Below the pieces are notes generated by a model that saw nothing but the letters and a program-made list of their open reading frames with translations, did not search any database and was not told the DNA's origin. Shown here piece by piece: positions 56,688 through 64,000 of a DNA stretch of 64,000 bases (the stretch's first letter is position 1; the number at the start of each line of letters is the position of its first letter). The position numbers were made by a program, and so were the translations under genes. The DNA comes from Prunus persica (taxonomy: Eukaryota > Streptophyta > Magnoliopsida > Rosales > Rosaceae). The stretch lies in contig NC_034010.1 in NCBI RefSeq assembly GCF_000346465.2, forward strand, positions 25,233,579 through 25,297,578, written 5' to 3'.

Positions 56688-59600
56688 TTAAATGATCTTA
56701 TTTCGAATTTCCTCAAGTTTCTTCAGTATCTCTCCAGGAGTTCTATCCAACTCATCCGCAATTTTTCTCTGCAGATCCATAGGCAATGTTGGGAACTGCT
56801 CGCACAGATCTCCATCAATCACATCCTGCAAAATTAAAATACTGTCACCACTGATTCAAAATTATTAATTAAGGCTTTCTAACCGAAAAATAAGCTTATC
56901 TAAATTAAGACATAGAACAATAAAATTCAAAATATCTCCACATTAATTGCAGATAATTAGAAATAGGCACCAGCTGGATTACCTTAACTGGAAAATAAGC
57001 TGATCTATAAGCCATGTGATCTCTACCACACAAGGGCGGATGCTCCTGCCTCATATACATCTCCAGGTGAGAAAAGAAGTCAACATCATCACGAGAGGTG
57101 AATGCAAGCAATGCACCCAAGCTACCCATCACTGTCCCATAGATGATGCATTCCCCACCACCTGGAATTAGAGATGCCTTCTGCACACAGCTGACCACAT
57201 CACCAACATGAAACTGCACTATCTCCTCTACTTTGTTGGGAGCGCCGTTCAACTTCCCCTGCTCCCATTTTATCCTCCCACCTGTTGGATCCTCTTCTAT
57301 CTCATCTGAAACATCCTGTGGTAACCGCACAAAATAGACATTTCCAAACTTGTCTGCACCTGCCATGGTGTCAAAATCTATATGGTATGACGCTGTAAGC
57401 CATCTTGGAACACAATCATCAGCAAAGATATACAACTGATTCTCATCTCGTCTGTACTTGCAGTAGTGAAATGACTGCCAAATAAATTAACATCATAGGA
57501 AATATAGTTAGTGCCTTGCGAAGTGAACCAAGAACAGCAAGCCAGAAGAATAAAATTCTGTACGTCATACAAAAATCCACCACAAAAAGCACCTCAAATC
57601 AGGTATACCAAAAGTTGATACAGGGATATAAACACAGATTAAAGACTAAGCACCAAACACAGAGTCATCATATGTACCAGTACCTCTGCACCCATTATAT
57701 ATCAGGCAACAAGATGTGTCAATTGCAATTAGTATCTGGACCTCTTAGCCTAAATTTCCGCTATTTGACCATTGCAGAAGATTCTGAATTAAAAACTTTT
57801 CTGAGCGTCTATTTACTTATTTACGCTATGCCTCTAAAGGTTAAATAACTTGAGTTTTAGATAATCCATATGAAGAGACACTATGACACAAAATAGGATA
57901 CTAGCATAACACAGATAAACATGTATCTACAAAGAAAATGTAAGAGTGGGAAGGTACCACAACAGGAGGCACAAGCAAATAACAAGTAAAAGAAATTCTA
58001 GATCTGATACAACTACTGAGAAAGAAGAAAGAGATACCTCTTGAATGTCACCTACGTAAATCCTATCACGATAGGTTTGAATAGATATAATGGAGTTGGG
58101 AAACAGCTTATTCTCACATTTTCTAAGCAATCTTTTTTTCCCCAAATCATACAGTCTGAGCACTGGTCCTACGCCTGCTAGTAATCTTCCCTGAAACTGG
58201 CATAAAGCAAGAGGAACACCATCCACTTGTGTCTTGTGCAAAAGTTCAAGGGACTTTCCATCATCTAGAAATCTATAGATATGAATATACCCTGCCGTTA
58301 CACTTCTTTTGGGCCAAAACTGCAGTCCCTTTGCTGTACCAACAGCTAAAAGCGTACCATACTCCTTATCGTGGAAATTCACTGTGCATATACTGAATGC
58401 AGCTTCATTATCCTGAAGCTCCAGCAGACAAGTTGTAGTTGCTGTCTTGGGGTCAAGAACTCTAATGCAAGAAACCCATTTCTCAGACTCTGCCTTAGGA
58501 TAGCCATAGTGCTCATCGGAGAGGGGATCATCCTCATTATCACCACCATTTTCCATCTGATCCACATTACCATTTCCATTTTCACCAATTCCTGCAGCCT
58601 CAAAGCACTCCTTTTTTGCAGCTTCACGCTCTTCTGCTGTGAATGCTCCTTGATCACTTTCAATAATTACTAATAGCTTTCGTTTGAGTTGAACAACAAA
58701 CTTTCTGGGAGTGTACCTCAGTGGAACCACAGTTTCGTTAAAGGTTTCTCCTAACCTTTCAATAGTAAAAACCCTCAAAGCATTTCCAGCAACAGCAACT
58801 ACACCTTCCGCACATTGATCAGATGAAAATGATGCGGCATATTCAAGTGTCTCATAAGATAGGGGTGTTAACAGAAAATGTCCTTGATGAATATAACCTA
58901 GCCAGGGCCGACTTGACAAACAAAGCATAGCATGCTTGCCTCTCACACTAACAGAAAATAGCTTCGGAGCTCTTAGTCCTAAGAATCGTGAACGGGAATC
59001 AGAAAGCTGACCTGTCACCATATCTACCACTGTCCTGAACAGAATCCCAGTACGTAAACCAGCATTAAGGAAAAGGCTGGCAGGATGATCAGCACCATCC
59101 TCCCCACCAATTGATGCCTGAACCTCAAGAAATAGGAGAGATTCTGGAATTGAAGAAACACTTTGCACACTCAGAATCTGCATACAGTCATCAGGATCCA
59201 ATGACAAAATACGAATAGTGTTGTCATATGAACCAACTGCAAGGAAACGAGATCTCTGTCTCCCTTCAGGTACAGGGGCAATGTCCAGACAAGCTACATC
59301 ACCAGACATTTCATGCTTCTCCACCTCCATCAATTGACCCGTCATATCAACTTCAAAATATATAAGTTCTCCGCCGCTCAAAGCAATAACCACTTGAAGT
59401 CTATTAGAGCCAACCTTGACGATCGTTCTCTTTCCAGGAGTTCTCCATTCATTAATACGTCCATCTTCCCTAATATGCCTAATTCCATTTGGGTGAACTT
59501 GCATGAGAGAATCATCACCTATCAAAGAAACTGCAAGTGATGGGGTAGTGTCAAGAAACCCACTGTCGCTAACTTCTTCCACTGTCTCACCAATTGAAAG

Positions 59601-61046
59601 CACAAGGGTAGCATTTGCAAATGACACCACAATGTATGCGTCAAACTCATCAGATACATTCTTTTTCACTGTCCAGACTGCACTCGGTACACCTGGAAGC
59701 TCTGACACAGCCATCTCACTGATAGCTAAACCGGGCCTTAGAATCCTGAGGGATGAACGAGGGCCCCGCCCACAAAGTGTAAATATTTGAGGTGTTTCTT
59801 CCTCAAAGAGATTATTGACCTTCATATCCATTATCGGCATTAAGCTCTCAACCTGATCAATCCTAACAAGGTTCTTAAGTCTTCTAGGCTGGAAAAACAA
59901 AGGTTGGAAACCTTCTTCAGTTTCCATCAATGTAGCTGAGGAAGACTCCACATCAGGATCTTCGCCTATTGCTCGGAACTGGTACAAAGAGTGATTCCCA
60001 AACTCTGACGCAGCAAACAAAAACCCAGATTTTAACACACACATTGAAGTTGTAACTGGAATTGTATCAAAATATTTGATCTTCAATTCTGAGACCTTGT
60101 CATTATCATGGTCCAGAGTAACCTTAAATATATCCCCATACTCTGTCTGCAAAAGGAAAAAGAACATTGACTTCTGCTTGTGCATAGCTGCTGAAACTAT
60201 AAGAACCCCACGCTCAGCTGGCAAATCTGCACGCCTGGGAATCACGGCCCTAAGATCCGGTTTATCCTGATTCTTGTAAATCACAAAATTTTCCGCACAG
60301 ACCAATACGCCACTTGGCCCATCCCCACCTCCAGGAACTGTGACCAGTAAATTTGCACCATTATCAACCTGATCCGACCACTTCCTAGAGACATGGTTAA
60401 GCCCAAGGTCGAGCTCGTAGAAAGTCAAATGCTTCTGTGCCTCGTTTGCCGCCTGCCCAGTAGAGTCCTGATCAGCTTCCGAATAATCCAACTCAATGGC
60501 AGCAAATATGGGGTTATCAAACCCACAATCAACCCCACAAATCGAATACACTATCGTATGCGACTTGTGGGCCTCCAAGGGGGATGATATAGTTAACCTT
60601 GCAGATGTATCCCTATTCAAAACGTAAACAAGCTTCTGCTTTTCACAGGCCCCAACCATAACAGCCCTCCCCTTGGGGTCAATGGCCAAATACTGGCCCG
60701 GAACTATCCGGCGACAACCCGACTTACCGAAAGTTTCTTGATGGACTTTATCAAAGACATTCTTTTCCTTGTTATACTCAAGAATTACTATTCGACCCGA
60801 ATCGGACCCAACAACAATATAGTCTTTCTGAGAACCAGTGAGCCTAAACTGAGCTAAAGACCTAATGACGCCAAAAATTTCAACAGAGAGTAGAGTCTGG
60901 ATCTTACCATTTTCGTCGGGTCGAATAAGTTCGAGAACTTTGCCTCTGGCGACGACAATCTCTTGGGCCTTTCCGCCGGAGAAATTGCCATTGATGGCAC
61001 AGACTATGCCCGTCGCTCGCTGAAGAGTGAGGCTGTAAAGATACAT
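56688..61046 (-). CDS. SF3B3: Splicing factor 3B subunit 3 (SF3B3/SAP130)
   Basis: Three exons: 58038-61046, 56983-57474, 56688-56825. All are GT-AG and in phase, giving 1,212 residues (the family is about 1,215). Subunit of the U2 snRNP SF3b complex that helps recognise the branch site; a DDB1-like protein of three beta-propellers. Seen: MYLYSLTLQRATGIVCAING start, N-terminal MMS1-type propellers, the C-terminal CPSF_A domain with QFQGRLLAGVGPVLRLYDLG and ADKFGNVYFVRLP, and a final RTPGEILKKLEEIRNKII helix. An acidic Asn/Gly loop (GENGNGNVDQMENGGDNEDD) lies in the middle. The frame is intact. Its presence with U5 snRNA genes in one window is probably coincidence. Confidence 0.97.
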
Positions 61047-61079
61047 GGCAGAGGAATTTGGGGTTTCACAGAGTGCAAT

Positions 61080-61088
61080 TTAGGGTTT
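61080..61088 (-). promoter_or_regulatory. telo-box in the SF3B3 leader
   Basis: AAACCCTAA on the minus strand, 34 bp before the start codon. A second AAACCCTAA-type match lies at about 61140-61150. Confidence 0.5.
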
Positions 61089-61231
61089 TGGAGAGTGGTG
61101 AAGTAGAGTTAGGACCTTGCGAGGTTTAGGCCCCTTTTATTTTAGGGTTTTGAAAATTAAGTTAAAGACTGAAACTGTGGTAAAGATATCGGAATGTGTT
61201 TATATAGATAAATTAAAGAAGACCCGCACTC

Positions 61232-61833
61232 CGCAGAATAAAATCCCTCCCTTAACGAAAAGTCTAATTTAAATGTTGTCCAATTGTTCAAAAAATAACT
61301 GTCCAAAAAAAAAAAAAAAAGAGTAAATTTTTTAAAAGGGTTTCTCTGTTATTGATATTTTTTTTTTTAAAAAAAACCGCATACAACCACGCGGCTATAC
61401 TATATGTGCATAGACTGCATGTCAAAAATAGTAAAGCCGCGCGGCTATACTCTCTTTGAAAAAATATTAGAAAACCTAGTATATAGCGGCTATACTGTTT
61501 AAAAAAAATAAAAAAAGAGACAAATTAAAAACAGCATATAGCCGGGTGGCTATACTATGTATATATATTAAAAAAAGGACCCGACTAGCGCCTAGGCGCC
61601 ACGTGTCAAAACAGTACGGCCGGCCGGCTATACGCTTTTAAAAAAATATTAATAAACCCTGGCTGTATTATTTTTTTTAAAAAAAACCAGAGTATAGCCG
61701 CGCGGCTATACTATTTATATATGATTAAAAAAAAAAAAGTCCAGCCTTGCGCCACGCTCGACAGAATAAATATCCCTTCCTTTTTACGAAAAGTGAAATT
61801 TAAATGTTGTCCAATTGTTCAAAAAATAACTGT
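61232..61833. repeat. Palindrome array bracketed by 75-bp direct repeats
   Basis: GCGGCTATAC or close variants occurs six times (about 61391, 61441, 61486, 61546, 61623 and 61702). Several sit inside palindromes such as TATAGCCGCGCGGCTATA and GGCCGGCCGGCTATAC, separated by poly(A)/ATATT linkers. The array is flanked by direct repeats: 61232-61302 and 61759-61833 share CAGAATAAA...ACGAAAAGT...TTTAAATGTTGTCCAATTGT. It lies between SF3B3 and the dirigent gene. No coding capacity. Not a recognised transposon type. Confidence 0.75.
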
Positions 61834-62188
61834 AAAAATCTTTGTTATTGACAAATTTTGGGGTATGGAATCGTTCTCTAATACATGAGACAATTGTCTA
61901 ATTTAATGGATTAAGTATCAATATAGTTAAAACATGATAGTTAGTTCAGTTTAATTGGTATTACTTTCTACTTTTGACCACGGATTGGCTTTAATTATCT
62001 ATTAAGTAGTGATGAGTAGCTTATAATACTTATGAATAAATTAGTGCAGACCCACACACGGGTGGCTTTTCCATTTCACATCTAACTAATTCCAATTACC
62101 CACCCCATGTATACCAAATCCACTAATGTCTCCTCCTCTTATAGATGAATAAACTACCAACAAGGTAGATAGAGACACAATCTCAATA

Positions 62189-62893
62189 ATGAAAATGGAT
62201 AATCACCCTTCCATGCTAACCATGGCCTGCTTCCTCCTCCTAGTCACTACCACCACGAAACAATCGTCTGCGGTGGCCGCTCGAAGCCTAGACAATTCAA
62301 CCCCAACGCACCCTCACCACAACCATCACGAAATCACATTCCTAATGCGAGATGTGCTTAATGTGACTCACCCCTCATCCAAGTCCAAACCTGCAACCAC
62401 TAAAGTGACTAGTCAGCTGCCCTTCTCAAAGCCATTAGGCCTGTTTCCTCCAAATGGAGGAGTCCCCCTCCCTGAAACGAACCCCACTACACAAACCCTA
62501 GATTTACCCGGCATCGGACTATTTTTCCCTGCTAGGGCAACACTTCAAGAACTGGAGTTTGGGATTGTAACCCTGATTGATGAGGACATGTTTGAAAGTT
62601 CAGGGTTTTATGGCTCACAAGTGATTGGAAAAGCACAAGGGATATATGTTGCAAGCTCTGAAGATGGTAGCAGTCACATGATGGCCTTGACTGCACATTT
62701 TGCTGATAGTGAATTTAAGGATGGATTAAGATTCTTCGGGGTGCATCGGACGGATGTGCACGAAGGGTCTCATATTGCTGTAATTGGTGGCATTGGGAAG
62801 TATGCGGGTGCAAATGGCTATGCAACAGTTAAGGCAGAAAATGCAAGGGAAGAAGGCAACAAGCTTCTTAGGCTCAAAGTTTATCTCAGCTAG
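62189..62893 (+). CDS. Dirigent protein
   Basis: Intronless, 234 residues. Dirigent proteins steer the stereochemistry of phenoxy-radical coupling (lignans, and in the ESB1-type group the lignin of the Casparian strip). Seen: an N-terminal signal peptide (MLTMACFLLLVTTTTKQSSA, mature from about residue 30), a His/Pro-rich linker (HPHHNHHEITFLMRDVLN), then the eight-stranded barrel domain with GSQVIGKAQGIYVASSEDG, GLRFFGVHRTD, HIAVIGGIGKYAGANGYATV and a KLLRLKVYLS end. The NGGVPLP...GLFFPARATLQ spacer is typical of the DIR-b/d/e group that includes ESB1/DIR10, DIR16, DIR18 and DIR24/25, rather than lignan-forming DIR-a. Subgroup is inference. Secreted to the cell wall. Confidence 0.93.
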   Translation: MKMDNHPSMLTMACFLLLVTTTTKQSSAVAARSLDNSTPTHPHHNHHEITFLMRDVLNVTHPSSKSKPATTKVTSQLPFSKPLGLFPPNGGVPLPETNPTTQTLDLPGIGLFFPARATLQELEFGIVTLIDEDMFESSGFYGSQVIGKAQGIYVASSEDGSSHMMALTAHFADSEFKDGLRFFGVHRTDVHEGSHIAVIGGIGKYAGANGYATVKAENAREEGNKLLRLKVYLS

Positions 62894-64000
62894 TACTAGT
62901 AGGAACCTTGTTAGGCAAAAGTCACGCAGATCATATATATAAGATCATTAAATTGTTCTTTTTCTCAGAGAACTGTTATAATTGTAGATTTCTGGTTTGT
63001 CAGATTTCTAAGAACCTTACAAAAAGACATCCTTTCAATTATGAAGCGACAACTTCTTTTTTCCTAATGAATTTGGTTTTGTAATTGCCTGAGCTGTATT
63101 TGGGTCTATAAAGGATCTTACTTCTTTTTGGTGGATGAAAAAGGTCGAGCAGATTTGTGAACAGATTAAATATGAGATGTTGGAACCTAAGCAGGCAAAG
63201 TTTACTTGGCCACCCAATTTTTGCTCCAATGAATTTCAATGCAAAATCCATGGGGTAATCAAAATAATAACTAAATTATTTGCTTGTCACACTAAATTAT
63301 AGTGCCTGATGCTATCAAGGAACTTGTGCAGTTTTCTGTCCAATTATGACACCAGATGGTGAACAATGACCTAGTTTCAAACTTTGGAACAGCCTTATAC
63401 AAATTGAAAGAACTTGATTACGATTTAAACTCCTTTTAATTTGATGAACAAGTCTACCAAAACTCCACTTGACACAACCTGATATTGTAACACAATGAAT
63501 TTGATGCAGGCCTTGTGGCTGAAAGAATCAGTAGAATTACCACTCTGGAAAGAACACAGACGGGTTTCGTTTTGTGCAGCGTATGATTATGCTATGGACG
63601 CTGAATAACCTTTCGTTACAAACAATTTCCAGGTTCCAAAGAATCACATTCCCTAATTCTGAAGACAGAAACCAAAAATTTATGGAATGGAAGGAGCTGG
63701 TTTTGACTCCCACCTGCCACAGACATGTTGTGACAGAAGATTATACACATACATAGTTTTTTCCAGACCTGAAATGGTATGTGTTTACTGTTTTACCATT
63801 TGCATATGGTATGGTTTTACTGTAAATGATCTCTGTGTAAATCTGCACTAGTTTATCACTCAGGTCATGCCAAAACTAGAGGCTGTAGTGGATAGCACCT
63901 AATCATTCTCATACCAATACCATCTTAAGTTCTTAACTACTAAAAAAACAAGTACCAATTCCATTTGATATGGGAGTTGGTTTTCCAACCAAAGACACCC
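62894..64000. other. Intergenic right end
   Basis: Dirigent 3' UTR followed by AT-rich DNA. Small frames near 63040-63250 and 63574 show no domain or splice support. Confidence 0.5.

Noticed and set aside
58371..60587. Plus-strand frames across the SF3B3 gene
   Set aside because: They are shadows of the long SF3B3 coding exon, without splice or domain support.
56688..61046. Functional link between SF3B3 and the U5 snRNA cluster as a 'spliceosome island'
   Set aside because: They are more than 30 kb apart with unrelated genes and transposons between; plant genes of one complex are normally dispersed.

Overview
The window is plant nuclear DNA from a dicot, most likely a rosid and probably Rosaceae (Prunus-like). 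That placement is an inference from the KCS19-, ITN1-, EXO70- and SF3B3-type genes, short AT-rich introns, and the mix of MITEs, SINEs and copia elements; no marker fixes the species. Genes are eukaryotic, with GT-AG introns and no operons. I spliced the multi-exon genes by hand from donor and acceptor sites and reading-frame continuity.

Layout. 0-13 kb: a MAKR/BKI1-type brassinosteroid-signalling regulator (+), a short CFAP298/C21orf59-like gene (-) and an ITN1-type ankyrin-PGG membrane protein (-), followed by MITEs. 13-30 kb: a repeat-rich region with four U5 spliceosomal snRNA loci, all on the minus strand (three look intact, one looks decayed). They are interleaved with two near-identical KCS19-type 3-ketoacyl-CoA synthase genes. 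The two right-hand U5 copies and the two KCS genes form a tandemly duplicated 'U5 + KCS' module, and the second module has been enlarged by two MITEs and a TRIM element. 30.8-35.3 kb: a very young Ty1-copia element (LTRs differ at one position, AAATT target duplication) whose gag N-terminal region is replaced by a Thr/Pro repeat. 36.4-37.9 kb: a third, more diverged KCS. 39-44 kb: a PL1 pectate-lyase-like gene (+) facing an EXO70 exocyst gene (-). 46.0-47.0 kb: a Mutator-like element with a perfect 9-bp target duplication and a captured exon-like fragment. 49.1-49.9 kb: RPL35 (-). 53.7-55.8 kb: a monoacylglycerol-lipase-type hydrolase (+). 56.7-61.0 kb: the splicing factor SF3B3 (-). 61.2-61.8 kb: an unusual array of GC-rich palindromes. 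62.2-62.9 kb: a dirigent protein (+).

Most notable: (1) the U5 snRNA genes, recognisable by loop I, Sm site, 3' hairpin and a USE/TATA pair 32-33 bp apart, hidden under antisense ORFs that look like a small conserved protein; (2) two of the three KCS paralogues have each lost a different active-site-region histidine (His to Tyr in one, the catalytic-triad His to Pro in the other) while keeping full-length frames; (3) the gag-altered but recently inserted copia element; (4) the palindrome array upstream of SF3B3. The KCS, dirigent, pectate-lyase-like and EXO70 genes all touch cell-wall, cuticle or secretion biology, but nothing indicates that they act as a cluster.
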